Shown: piece by piece, positions 7,284 to 13,952 of the stretch
Numbering within the stretch: the first letter of the stretch is position 1
How the letters are laid out: every line of letters begins with the position of its first letter
Position numbers and translations under genes: made by a program
Source of the DNA: a bacterium
GTDB lineage: Bacteria > Gemmatimonadota > Glassbacteria > GWA2-58-10
Length of the DNA: 14,781 bases
Reading direction: 5' to 3'
Assembly: GCA_021372515.1 (NCBI GenBank)
Contig: JAJFUG010000189.1
Span: forward strand, 1 to 14,781
Notes under the pieces: generated by a model
Database searches by the model: none
Seen by the model: the letters and a program-made list of their open reading frames with translations, nothing else
Told to the model about the DNA's origin: nothing

Positions 7284-9206
7284 ATGAAGCCCAGTCGGTT
7301 TTTCCCGAAGCGGGGCTACGCCCTGGCGGTGCTGACGATGACGATGGCATTCGTTATCGGCTGTTCCTCCTATGCCCGGAGCACAGCGGTCAAGGCCGAA
7401 AGCCGGCCCGCGACCCCGGTCGAGGAGTACAAGGCCGACGAGTTTGTCGGTGTGCCGATCGTGGGCGACTACGATGACGACCGCAACCTGGATTTCATCC
7501 TCGAGGTGGCGGACAAGGACCGCACTTTCAAGATCAAGGTGCACGAGGATTACGGCGAGACCAACGGTGAGGTGCTCGACAAGATCCGCCTCAAGATCAA
7601 CGAGGCCGTGGACCGCGACCGCGTGCGCATCATCGGCTACTACAACCCCGAGTACAAGGGTCCGGAAAAAGAGTACGGCTTCATGGACCTGAAGACCATC
7701 GTCTTCTTCGACGACAAGAGCGGGTACGAGGAAGCCTATTTCACGGATGACAAGGACTCGCGTTTCTACAAGGACGCGGACGTGACCGTGGTCTACGCCC
7801 CGGGCCACCACTACCGCAACGTCTACTATCCCCGCTACTGCACGCCCTGGTGGGACAACGACGGCGACGGGATACCGGACGCCTACGACCCGTGGCCCTA
7901 CAACTACGATGTCTGGTACGATTACAACCTGAACGGCGTCCCGGACTGGTACGATCCCTACTATTGCAGTGTCTATCCCTACTGGAGTCACTGGGACATG
8001 GGGTTCTGGGTTTCGTACAACTGGTACGGGTCCGGCTATTTCCGGTCCTACCGTCACCATCCCGGGCTCTACTATGATGATTACCTGACCTACAGCCGGC
8101 TGTACGACCACCGTCTGCAAGGCCGCGACTGGCACGACTACCGTCTCGACCCGCGGGTGGCCAACCGCTCCAACGACTACGACAAGAACATGGACCCGAA
8201 GCGGCAATGGCGTAACGATCAAGTCAACGGCGGCGGAGGCGGCTCGGCAGTGCGCGGGACCAGCGTTTCGGGCGGCGAGTCCGACCGCTACGAGCGCCTG
8301 GCCGTGGACCGCCGTCGCTTCGCCCCGGTCATCGGCGGCGGCAGTGAGGGCGGAGAGGTTGCCACCACTGGACGGACCGGTTACTTAAGCAGCGGCGCCG
8401 GGACTGTCACCAACACCGGAAGCGATGACCGGACTTTCACCCGCAACCGCGAGCTGACCGGTGTGCCGAATACAGGCGCCAACACCCGCTCGCGCAATAC
8501 CGGGAGCAACTACGTTCCGCCCGAGCTGACCAAGACCAAGGACACGGGTTCCGGCACCGACACGCGCGAGACCCCTGGCGGCGGCCGCCTGCGCGACTCC
8601 GCTCCGACCCGCACCACCAGCGGCCCGGACAACCGGGTCTACGAGCCGTCGAGCCGTGAGCGCGTGGTGGGCGGCGAGTCCGTCGGGAGAGGCACGGTCT
8701 CGGGCGCCGGCGCCACCAGCAACAGCACCACGCGCGGCGCGACCCGCGAGCGCACCGCCGACGGCGCCACCTCCGGCACGGCCAGCGGACGGGTGACCAC
8801 CCCCTCGGACTACAGCACCACACCGTCTGCGGGCGCCCGGAGCCGCAGCACCACGGACAGCCGTTACCGCGGCTCTTATGTGACCAGCCGCAGCAGCGGT
8901 GGGTACACCACTCCGAGCAGCTCGGGCAGCAGCAGCGCCCCGTCCGGCAGCACTTACAGCGCTCCCAGCCGGGAACGCTCCTCGGGTGGCGGCAGCTATA
9001 CGCCCTCCTCGGGCAGCGGTCGCAGCAGCGGCGGCAGCAGCGCCCCGGCCCCCTCGTCGCGTCCGGCCGCCTCGAGCGGCGGATCGCGCCCGGCCCCGGC
9101 TGCGGCTGCACCCTCCTCCTCGGGCGGCTCGCGCAGCCGTGACAGCGGCTCCTCCTCCTCCGGCTCCTCGGGCGGCAGCCGCGGCGGCGACAGAGGCAGG
9201 AGGTAA
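7284..9206 (+). CDS. Large Tyr/Trp/Asp-rich lipoprotein with disordered Ser/Gly/Arg tail
   Basis: I do not recognise this 640-residue protein. The start at 7284 is set by AAAGGAGA 6 nt upstream; a longer frame from 7173 has no such site and would bury the signal peptide. Residues 1-27 are a lipoprotein signal ending VIGC (Cys27). Residues about 40-165 form a charged region beginning near EYKADEFVGVPIVGDYDDD, likely a small folded domain. Residues 191-202 (DNDGDGIPDAYD) match a thrombospondin type 3-like calcium loop, and a degenerate copy (DYNLNGVPDWYD) follows at 213-224, giving a tandem unit of about 22 residues. Residues 170-290 are very rich in Tyr, Trp, Asp and His. From about 315 to the end the sequence is low-complexity Gly/Ser/Thr/Arg/Pro and predicted disordered, ending in RGGDRGRR. 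It is probably anchored in an outer membrane or at the surface and may bind calcium. No enzymatic motif is seen. Confidence 0.85.
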   Translation: MKPSRFFPKRGYALAVLTMTMAFVIGCSSYARSTAVKAESRPATPVEEYKADEFVGVPIVGDYDDDRNLDFILEVADKDRTFKIKVHEDYGETNGEVLDKIRLKINEAVDRDRVRIIGYYNPEYKGPEKEYGFMDLKTIVFFDDKSGYEEAYFTDDKDSRFYKDADVTVVYAPGHHYRNVYYPRYCTPWWDNDGDGIPDAYDPWPYNYDVWYDYNLNGVPDWYDPYYCSVYPYWSHWDMGFWVSYNWYGSGYFRSYRHHPGLYYDDYLTYSRLYDHRLQGRDWHDYRLDPRVANRSNDYDKNMDPKRQWRNDQVNGGGGGSAVRGTSVSGGESDRYERLAVDRRRFAPVIGGGSEGGEVATTGRTGYLSSGAGTVTNTGSDDRTFTRNRELTGVPNTGANTRSRNTGSNYVPPELTKTKDTGSGTDTRETPGGGRLRDSAPTRTTSGPDNRVYEPSSRERVVGGESVGRGTVSGAGATSNSTTRGATRERTADGATSGTASGRVTTPSDYSTTPSAGARSRSTTDSRYRGSYVTSRSSGGYTTPSSSGSSSAPSGSTYSAPSRERSSGGGSYTPSSGSGRSSGGSSAPAPSSRPAASSGGSRPAPAAAAPSSSGGSRSRDSGSSSSGSSGGSRGGDRGRR

Positions 9207-9229
9207 GACCGGCCCTCGGTAATTCCTGG

Positions 9230-9286
9230 CAGATGACCTCAGACGCCGGTGGAGACCCCGCAAAGTCTCCACCGGCTGTCCATCTG
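9230..9286. repeat. Long perfect hairpin after the large lipoprotein gene
   Basis: GCCGGTGGAGAC (9245-9256) and GTCTCCACCGGC (9265-9276) form a perfect 12-bp stem with an 8-nt loop. CAGATG (9230-9235) and CATCTG (9281-9286) extend it after a short internal loop. It starts 24 nt after the stop at 9206. No T-run follows on either strand, so it is either a Rho-type 3' end or stabiliser, or a cruciform-forming site, rather than a standard intrinsic terminator. Confidence 0.6.
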
Positions 9287-9377
9287 CGGCAATAGAGCGT
9301 ACTCACTGTGGAACATATCGATAACGGCAGATTTCTCGTAAGAAGTGCGCAAAGAATAACCTTGAATTGAGGTACAG

Positions 9378-9998
9378 ATGAAACGATACGCCCTGCCTGT
9401 GCTGTTGTCTGTCCTGGCCCTGGTGGCCGTCCTGATCCCGGCGTGCAGCAAGACCAAGGAGAAAGAGGTCGCGGTCTACTACCTGTACACGGATGTCTAC
9501 GGAAACGCCGAATTCGAGACTGACAACGACTATCCGCCCCCGGACAACCTGGATAACTCCAAGGATGACCTGATCGTGGTCACCATGCATTTCGCCGAGG
9601 CCTACCTGGGCGGCGCGGCCAATGGCGGATTCGACAAGGACGCCATCTACGGCTACTGCATCACCGAGGACACGGCGGGCGATGCGCCTAATTTCTATTT
9701 CCCGTTCGTCCCGCGCGGGCCGTACTGGGCCAGCGCCGAGCTGACAGTCAACGACACCTGCTATTTCGTCAAGACCGCCGAGTTCTACCACTCCGGCGAC
9801 ACGGCCAACACCCGGGTCGACATGCGGCCTGTGCTGCTGGGCGTGGACAAGGGCTGTTTCGACCTGATCCTGAGCGCGGCGCAGGATGAGCCGGTGGAGT
9901 ACGTGCAGGCCGGGCCGCGCTGCTGGCTGAACAAGAAGGTCTACGACAAGTTCTACAAAGAGGCCGAGGCCAGCCGCGAGGAGCTGCTCAATCCGTAA
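9378..9998 (+). CDS. Small lipoprotein of unknown function
   Basis: This 206-residue protein has a clear lipoprotein signal, with a hydrophobic core and then LIPAC (Cys23). The start at 9378 has GAGG 5 nt upstream. The mature part is acidic and aromatic with several cysteines, for example in YGYCITED, NDTCYFVK, KGCFDLIL and GPRCWLN. These could form disulfides outside the cytoplasm. The C-terminus is a short charged helix ending EELLNP. I recognise no family. It follows the large lipoprotein gene by 171 nt, with a long hairpin between, and the two share envelope location and acidic aromatic composition, so a related role is possible. A strong terminator 37 nt after its stop ends the unit. Confidence 0.85.
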   Translation: MKRYALPVLLSVLALVAVLIPACSKTKEKEVAVYYLYTDVYGNAEFETDNDYPPPDNLDNSKDDLIVVTMHFAEAYLGGAANGGFDKDAIYGYCITEDTAGDAPNFYFPFVPRGPYWASAELTVNDTCYFVKTAEFYHSGDTANTRVDMRPVLLGVDKGCFDLILSAAQDEPVEYVQAGPRCWLNKKVYDKFYKEAEASREELLNP

Positions 9999-10034
9999 AG
10001 GGAGCGGCAGGCGGGTCCGGCGGATCGCAGATGG

Positions 10035-10071
10035 AAAAGGGGCGCGGAAAATTTCCGCACCCCTTTTTTTT
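10035..10071 (+). terminator. Intrinsic terminator after the 206-residue lipoprotein gene
   Basis: GGGG (10039-10042) and GCGGA (10044-10048) pair with TCCGC (10054-10058) and CCCC (10060-10063), with one C/A mismatch. Eight T follow (10064-10071). Flanking AAAA on the left also pairs with the T-run, and TTTT ends the hairpin on the minus strand, so it may work in both directions and also end the facing carbonic anhydrase transcript. Confidence 0.85.
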
Positions 10072-10111
10072 AGGCAGCGTGAGCGAGGCGCCCGCCCGAG
10101 GGGTTTGTCTT

Positions 10112-10603
10112 TCACCTCGTTCAGCCGTCCGCTTTTTACGTCGAGCACGAAGCCGTGCAGCTTTATTTCCGCCGGGACCCAGGGGTGCGAGCGGATTTTC
10201 TGAAGCTGACGGCGCACGTTGTCCTCCAGGTCGCTGAAAGCGTTGAAATGGCTGGGCGCGACCGCGTTCTTGCTGGTAGATCGGCACAGGCGATCAGCCA
10301 GCTCGTGGTCCTGGAAAGTCAGCATGCCGCAATCGGTGTGGTTTATCACCATCCATTCCCGGGTGCCCAGGAGGTGGTGGCTTATCAGCAGGCTGCGCAG
10401 GGCATCCACGCTTACGATGCCGCCGGCGTTGCGGATGATGTGGGCATCCCCGGTTTTCAGCCCGAGGATTTCCTCTACGGTCAGGCGGGCATCCATGAGG
10501 CCACCACGGCCAGCTTGCGCCCGGGGGGCATCGGCAGGTGCGCCAGGTTGAACCCGGCGGCATAGGCTGCGTTGGGCTTGAGGGTCTCTTCAATCACGCT
10601 CAT
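10112..10603 (-). pseudogene. Frameshifted beta-carbonic anhydrase (Rv1284-like)
   Basis: Translation from ATG at 10603, with GGAGG 5 nt upstream, gives a typical beta-carbonic anhydrase N-terminus (LAHLPMPPGRKLAVVA) but stops at 10481 after 40 residues. The rest of the enzyme continues in another frame from 10496, beginning MDARLTVEEILGLKTGDAHI. The expected junction is AVVA-C-MDAR. One base is missing at about 10497/10498, exactly in the codon for the first zinc-binding cysteine; the Asp/Arg dyad and the His/Cys ligands in NHTDCGM are intact downstream. The end is also odd. The family normally stops a few residues after GRLNEV, but here the frame runs on through the terminator and antisense to the neighbouring lipoprotein gene. 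A TGA at 10114-10112 lies one base out of frame. It is either a true pseudogene with two lesions or includes a sequence error. If intact it would hydrate CO2 to bicarbonate in the cytoplasm. Confidence 0.8.
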
Positions 10604-10995
10604 CGGCGCCTCCGCTTAATGTTCAAAAATTCAATCGACAATGACATATAATGGAATTTTCCCGACCCGCTTTGTCAACCCGGTGAAGCCGGGTGTGGAA
10701 AAAACCAGGATATTTTCATTTTTCAACCCCAGGAGGGGCGAAAAGGGGATGCTGTTTAAGGTTTTTATGCTTGGAACAGGAGGGGGAAGAGACTGGACTG
10801 AGGGAGGTGGTCACGGCTGTAGCGCGGGCGCAGAGGGCAGCCCGGCCAGCGCTTCAGGGATAAAAACGGCCTAAATATAAAAAAATCAAACAGATATACC
10901 GCAACATGTCTTGCATCACTGTAAATGAAAGAGGCAAAAGCAAGTCGATCAAGCTGTTAAGCGCCTAAAATATTACAAAAATATTGTCATTTTTC
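10604..10995. other. Gene-free interval, AT-rich in its right half
   Basis: No credible gene is seen. A 77-codon plus-strand frame (10641-10874) lacks a ribosome binding site and resembles no family. The left part holds the promoter region of the carbonic anhydrase gene and a small hairpin (ACCCGG and CCGGGT around 10678-10694). The right part, from about 10865, is markedly AT-rich compared with the rest of the window. It includes an AATATT inverted pair next to 10980, which may act as an upstream promoter element for the small RNA. Confidence 0.5.
10648..10678 (-). promoter_or_regulatory. Candidate promoter of the carbonic anhydrase gene
   Basis: On the minus strand TTGACA (10678-10673) is followed after 19 nt by CATTAT (10653-10648). 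The spacing is long and the -10 is 4 of 6. It lies 44 nt before the start codon. A plus-strand TATAAT (10647-10652) overlaps the same bases but has no good -35. Confidence 0.35.
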
Positions 10996-11023
10996 TTGAC
11001 AAAAGTCTCCGGCATGGTATACT
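10996..11023 (+). promoter_or_regulatory. Strong sigma70-type promoter with extended -10
   Basis: A perfect -35, TTGACA (10996-11001), is followed after 16 nt by TATACT (11018-11023). TG at 11015-11016 gives an extended -10. The 30 nt upstream are A/T-rich like an UP element. Transcription should start near 11030. No protein gene follows on this strand; a terminator lies about 150 nt downstream. Confidence 0.75.
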
Positions 11024-11034
11024 CGGGACGTAAA

Positions 11035-11043
11035 TGATATAAT
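11035..11043 (+). promoter_or_regulatory. Second extended -10 element
   Basis: TGATATAAT is a perfect TATAAT at 11038-11043 with the TGn extension. No convincing -35 lies 16-18 nt upstream, where TGGTAT is found. It could give a second start near 11050, or it is a chance match in AT-rich DNA. Confidence 0.35.
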
Positions 11044-11138
11044 TATGACCTTTAGGCAAGGTGCAGCACCACTCAGCAAGGAGGAGTTCCAAGCCAGCCC
11101 GAGGTAAAAAAAATCAGCGGAAGATCCCAATTCCCGCG

Positions 11139-11183
11139 AAGACCCGTCACCCTCCCAGCCTGGAAACGACGGGTCTTTTTTTT
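11139..11183 (+). terminator. Intrinsic terminator of the candidate small RNA
   Basis: AAGACCCGTC (11139-11148) pairs perfectly with GACGGGTCTT (11168-11177) over 10 bp across a 19-nt loop, with eight T at 11176-11183. On the minus strand the same stem is followed only by CGCGGG, so the T-run assigns it to plus-strand transcription. It could still slow the convergent minus-strand transcript. Confidence 0.85.
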
Positions 11184-11229
11184 GCACGGACCGGGCCGCG
11201 CCCGTTTTCGCGGTGAGGATTCAAGGCGC

Positions 11230-13263
11230 TCACTCCAGCTCCAGCACCCCGTAGATGTCCAGTATCGGCACAGTCACCAGCACACCGTCCCCGGCCTGAG
11301 GCTTGAGCTCCAGGCTCAGCGGCGCCGACCCCGGCTGGTGCCAGGCGGCTTTGCGCGGTCGGAAGCCTTTCTCGCTGAACAACACCGGGATGTCCGCCAC
11401 CGGATGGTCCGGCCAGTAGTTGACCAGGTGCGCCAGGCGTCGAGCTCCGGCGCGGTAGTACTCCGACGCCACACAGGGTTCAGTCTCCACTTGCACCGTG
11501 CAGGGGCCGCCCAGGGCCCAACCGAGCCCGGCGCGGAACTGCTCCCAGTTGCGCGGCAGGCCCCAGAACTCCGGGTCGACCTCATCCGCGTAGGCTGGCA
11601 CCTTGGCCGGGCTTTCGAACGACGGCAGGTAGAACACCCGTCCCCGGCCCAGCTCCAGGCGCGCGGCGCGGCCCGGTTCTGCCTGCGGAGCGGGAAGGCC
11701 CATTTTGGTCCAGAAACGGTCCGCGCCCTCGCGCTCGCGCCGCCACTGGTCGAACTTTCCCGTGGCCCCGACTACGGCCAGGGCGCCGCCGCGCTCCACA
11801 TAGGCCTTGAGAAGCACGATCCGCTCATCCGACAGGTTCTGCTGCTCGGCCAGGACCACGGCGCGCCGGGAGTCGAGGTGCTCCCAGTCCTGGTCGAAGA
11901 GCAGGCTGAACGGGGCGTGGGTCTGGATCAGGGTCTGCTCGGCCTGGATCGTGGCCAGGAAAGCCGCCCAGCCGGTAAAGGTCATGGAGTCGAAATCGCG
12001 CATCACGCCGATGTCGGCGATGGGTTCCAGTTCACGGAACAGGCCGCGGTTGGAATTGAAAAAGGCCAGGAACTGACGGTCCACGTCCTTGCCCCGGCCG
12101 GTGCTGTCCGGGTCGAGGATCGGCCAGCCCACATCCCCGGCGCACATGCGGTTGAAAGCCATGCTCTCGGCCAGCTCCAGCGGACTGCCGTTGTAGCTGA
12201 ACAGGGCGTTCCCGAAACGGCGCGCGGTCTTGAACGAGCGGATCTTGCTCACCAGGCGGTTCTCAGCCGGATAGTAGTGCGCCTGGTCGGGGTCCTCACT
12301 CCAGAAAATGTCGCACAGCGGCAGCAGACGGGCGTGGTCCATGCCGTTGGAGTAGGCGCAGTTCTGGCCCCAGACCCCGTGCGGGTTGAACTCCACCACC
12401 GCCTCGGGGTCGACCGAGCGGATATGCTCGCTCAACTCGCGGATGAAACCGGTCAGGGCCTCGACCCGGAACGTGATCCACTCCTGGACCAGGGGGTCGA
12501 CCACCGGGGCCATGGGGTGATTCTCCACCCGCGGGGGACGCACCCGCTCCACCTCGGAAAAGCCCAGGCGGGCCAGGCGCTGTTCCGGAGTGTATTTTTT
12601 CTCCAGATACTCGCGGAACAGGGCCTGGATATGCTCGGTGTAGCCGGCGTCCAGCGGGAACATGGTGTAGAAATTGTCGAAATGGATCAGGTTCATCCCG
12701 TAGCCCTGCAGGGCCTCGGTCACCTGGCCCTCGATCAGCTCGCGGTAGCCGGGATGGGTGAAATCGGCGCGCTCGCGGTAATATTGGTCGGCGTAGACAA
12801 TCGGCTCGCCGTTGTGGTCGCGCTGGACCCAGCCGGCGGCCGCGGGCCGCTCCTGGAACAGGGTCTCGCTGAACAGGGTGCTGCCGATGTAGGCCCCGGC
12901 GAACATGCCGTTCTTTTTCAGGGCCTCCACCAGCTTGCGGGTGTAGAGCTTGGAGTCTTTCTCATGTTCCGGCCCCAGGCCTTTGTAGAAATGGGTGATC
13001 ACCGTGTTGACCCCGGCCTTTTTGAGGGCCTCGACCGTGCTTTCGGCGTGCTCCCATTCCCAGCGCGCCTGCGGGTCGTGGGGGACATGCCCGCCGCGGA
13101 TACGGAATTCGAGTGGTTCCCAGTTGCCCACGAACGAGATACCGCTCTGGAGCCACCAGCCGGGTTTGCGCTCGGCGGGCCGGATGCCCTGCTGAGCCGG
13201 GAGCGGGGTTGTCGCGGCCAGAAGCAGCAGACCCAAAGCCGGTAACCATCTTCCTTTACGCAT
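11230..13263 (-). CDS. Secreted TIM-barrel glycoside-hydrolase-like protein (GHL6/GH42-like)
   Basis: This 677-residue protein starts at ATG 13263, placed 5 nt after GGAGG; a GTG two codons upstream would overlap that site. Residues 1-23 (to PLPA) are a Sec signal peptide, so the enzyme is exported. Residues about 35-380 have the layout of a hypothetical glycosyl hydrolase barrel (GHL6, PF14871, near GH42): beta-strand blocks such as GVNTVITHFYKGLGP, LIHFDNFYTMFP (Asp196), VVEFNPHG (Glu291) and IFWSEDPD (Glu323). Residues about 400-510 resemble the GATase-like middle domain of GH42 enzymes, with VVLAEQQNLSDERIVLLKAY and then GGALAVVG. The C-terminal 60 residues look like a beta-sandwich. It probably cleaves or binds a plant or microbial polysaccharide outside the cell. 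Catalytic residues and substrate are unproven. It stands alone, convergent with the small RNA and divergent from panD. Confidence 0.82.
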   Translation of the reverse strand: MRKGRWLPALGLLLLAATTPLPAQQGIRPAERKPGWWLQSGISFVGNWEPLEFRIRGGHVPHDPQARWEWEHAESTVEALKKAGVNTVITHFYKGLGPEHEKDSKLYTRKLVEALKKNGMFAGAYIGSTLFSETLFQERPAAAGWVQRDHNGEPIVYADQYYRERADFTHPGYRELIEGQVTEALQGYGMNLIHFDNFYTMFPLDAGYTEHIQALFREYLEKKYTPEQRLARLGFSEVERVRPPRVENHPMAPVVDPLVQEWITFRVEALTGFIRELSEHIRSVDPEAVVEFNPHGVWGQNCAYSNGMDHARLLPLCDIFWSEDPDQAHYYPAENRLVSKIRSFKTARRFGNALFSYNGSPLELAESMAFNRMCAGDVGWPILDPDSTGRGKDVDRQFLAFFNSNRGLFRELEPIADIGVMRDFDSMTFTGWAAFLATIQAEQTLIQTHAPFSLLFDQDWEHLDSRRAVVLAEQQNLSDERIVLLKAYVERGGALAVVGATGKFDQWRREREGADRFWTKMGLPAPQAEPGRAARLELGRGRVFYLPSFESPAKVPAYADEVDPEFWGLPRNWEQFRAGLGWALGGPCTVQVETEPCVASEYYRAGARRLAHLVNYWPDHPVADIPVLFSEKGFRPRKAAWHQPGSAPLSLELKPQAGDGVLVTVPILDIYGVLELE

Positions 13264-13427
13264 GTTCACCTCCGGGATGCGGCCGAAAAGAGGGATTTGT
13301 CTTTACGCCGCCGGTGCATTTTATTATATTTGAAACGATTGTATTCCAGGCTTTGACCGTACCGCGGCAGCCTTTCCAGCACAGCGGAGGGCAATCGCGG
13401 TAAATTCTTTTGCGGAGATTAAGTGCA

Positions 13428-13787
13428 ATGATGTTCCGGGAGATGTTCAAGAGCAAGATCCACCTGGCCACGGTGACAGAGACGGTCCTGGAGTACGAGG
13501 GCTCGATCGGCATAGACCACGACCTGATGCTCGCCGCCGACCTTCTGCCCCACGAAAAGGTGATGGTGGCCAATGTCAACACCGGCGAGCGGCTGGAAAC
13601 CTACGTGATCGAGGCCCCATCCGGCAGCGGCACGATCAGCCTGAACGGGGCCGCGGCCCGCTGCGCCCAGCCCGGCGACCGTGTGATTATAATCAGTTTC
13701 TGCATGATCGATGAGAACGAGGCCCGCGAGATGAAGCCCACGGTGGTGTTTGTCGACCGGCAGAACCATCAGGTGCGCAAGGGCTGA
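13428..13787 (+). CDS. panD: Aspartate 1-decarboxylase precursor (PanD)
   Basis: This 119-residue protein decarboxylates L-aspartate to beta-alanine, the precursor of pantothenate and coenzyme A, in the cytoplasm. It is made as a proenzyme that cuts itself between Gly25 and Ser26 in EYEGSIGID, turning Ser26 into the pyruvoyl cofactor. Other conserved points are Lys10 (FKSKIH), Arg55 and Tyr59 (GERLETYV), the NGAAARCAQPGD block and the closing IIISF strand. Length fits the family. The start is ATG 13428 or the next codon, ATG 13431; GGAG ends 10 nt before the first. No other pan gene lies nearby. It is divergent from the glycoside-hydrolase-like gene across 164 nt and ends in its own terminator, so it is probably monocistronic. 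Confidence 0.95.
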   Translation: MMFREMFKSKIHLATVTETVLEYEGSIGIDHDLMLAADLLPHEKVMVANVNTGERLETYVIEAPSGSGTISLNGAAARCAQPGDRVIIISFCMIDENEAREMKPTVVFVDRQNHQVRKG

Positions 13788-13834
13788 GCCCGAAACGCTC
13801 GATGAACGCTGGAATCGGATTGAATACAGGTTTT

Positions 13835-13868
13835 AAGGGGGTGCGGAATGCCGCATCCCTTTTTGTTT
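13835..13868 (+). terminator. Intrinsic terminator of panD
   Basis: GGGTGCGG (13839-13846) pairs with CCGCATCC (13851-13858), with one G-T pair and an AATG loop. The stem extends outward through G, A and A, and TTTTTGTTTTG follows from 13860. It lies 48 nt after the panD stop. Its core (AAGGGG-TGCGG, CCGC-CCC) closely resembles the terminator at 10035-10071. Confidence 0.85.
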
Positions 13869-13878
13869 TGTATTGCCT

Positions 13879-13896
13879 CCCCCTTTTTCAAGGGGG
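13879..13896. repeat. Short hairpin downstream of the RNase HI-type gene
   Basis: CCCCCTT (13879-13885) pairs with AAGGGGG (13890-13896) around TTTC. It lies 56 nt beyond the minus-strand stop at 13953. On the minus strand no T-run follows directly, though the panD terminator beyond it is partly symmetrical. It may serve as the 3' end of the RNase HI-type transcript. Confidence 0.45.
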
Positions 13897-13952
13897 GTAA
13901 GGCGCCCGCCCCAAACATCCAATGAGTCCCGGCTGCGGAATCCGTCGCCAAG

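Larger units (their letters stand above)
11030..11183 (+). ncRNA. Candidate stand-alone small RNA, about 135-155 nt
   Basis: The interval lies between the best promoter in the window and a strong intrinsic terminator, and carries no convincing protein gene. Besides the terminator hairpin, it can form a hairpin at 11117-11137 (GCGGAA with TTCCCGC, one bulge) and a possible weaker one around ACTC and GAGT near 11081-11096. An A-rich single-stranded run (11106-11113) separates the modules, a layout typical of trans-acting small RNAs. I searched by eye for tmRNA, SRP RNA, 6S RNA and common riboswitch cores and saw none. A 20-codon frame (11045-11107, beginning MTFRQGAAPL) lies inside but has no ribosome binding site. 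The next gene is convergent on the other strand, so the RNA is not its leader. Its 3' end is 47 nt past that gene's stop, and a long GHL mRNA could overlap it. Confidence 0.55.

Noticed and set aside
7269-8222. A 317-codon minus-strand frame opposite the large lipoprotein gene
   Set aside because: Its Val-rich repetitive composition is the antisense of Asp/Tyr codons. There is no ribosome binding site and no family resemblance.
8226-9206. DNA-level tandem repeat or CRISPR-like array in the Ser/Gly-rich coding region
   Set aside because: The repetition is loose codon-level redundancy (agc, ggc and tcc runs) with no constant repeat unit or spacer length. It is a low-complexity protein tail.
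8385-9306. Ala/Arg-rich minus-strand frames opposite the Ser/Gly-rich tail
   Set aside because: They are antisense products of biased Ser/Gly/Arg codons, with two frames open at once and no start signals.
9303-10111. The C-terminal extension of the carbonic anhydrase frame
   Set aside because: It runs through a terminator and antisense to a real lipoprotein gene. It is treated as read-through caused by a lost stop, not as a fusion protein.
10481-10500. Programmed ribosomal frameshifting in the carbonic anhydrase gene
   Set aside because: No slippery heptamer or following pseudoknot is visible, and the missing base destroys an essential codon, so a lesion or sequence error is simpler.
10641-10874. 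A 77-codon plus-strand frame in the gene-free interval
   Set aside because: There is no ribosome binding site, the composition is unlike its neighbours and no family is recognised. An overlapping TATAAT exists but has no -35.
10987-11187. A 66-codon minus-strand frame opposite the candidate small RNA
   Set aside because: It begins in the terminator stem, has no ribosome binding site and ends inside the promoter region.
11182-13245. A 687-codon plus-strand open frame opposite the glycoside-hydrolase-like gene
   Set aside because: It is His/Val/Leu/Gln-rich, lacks a ribosome binding site and mirrors the codon bias of the real gene on the other strand, which has a signal peptide, a good start site and recognisable domain blocks.
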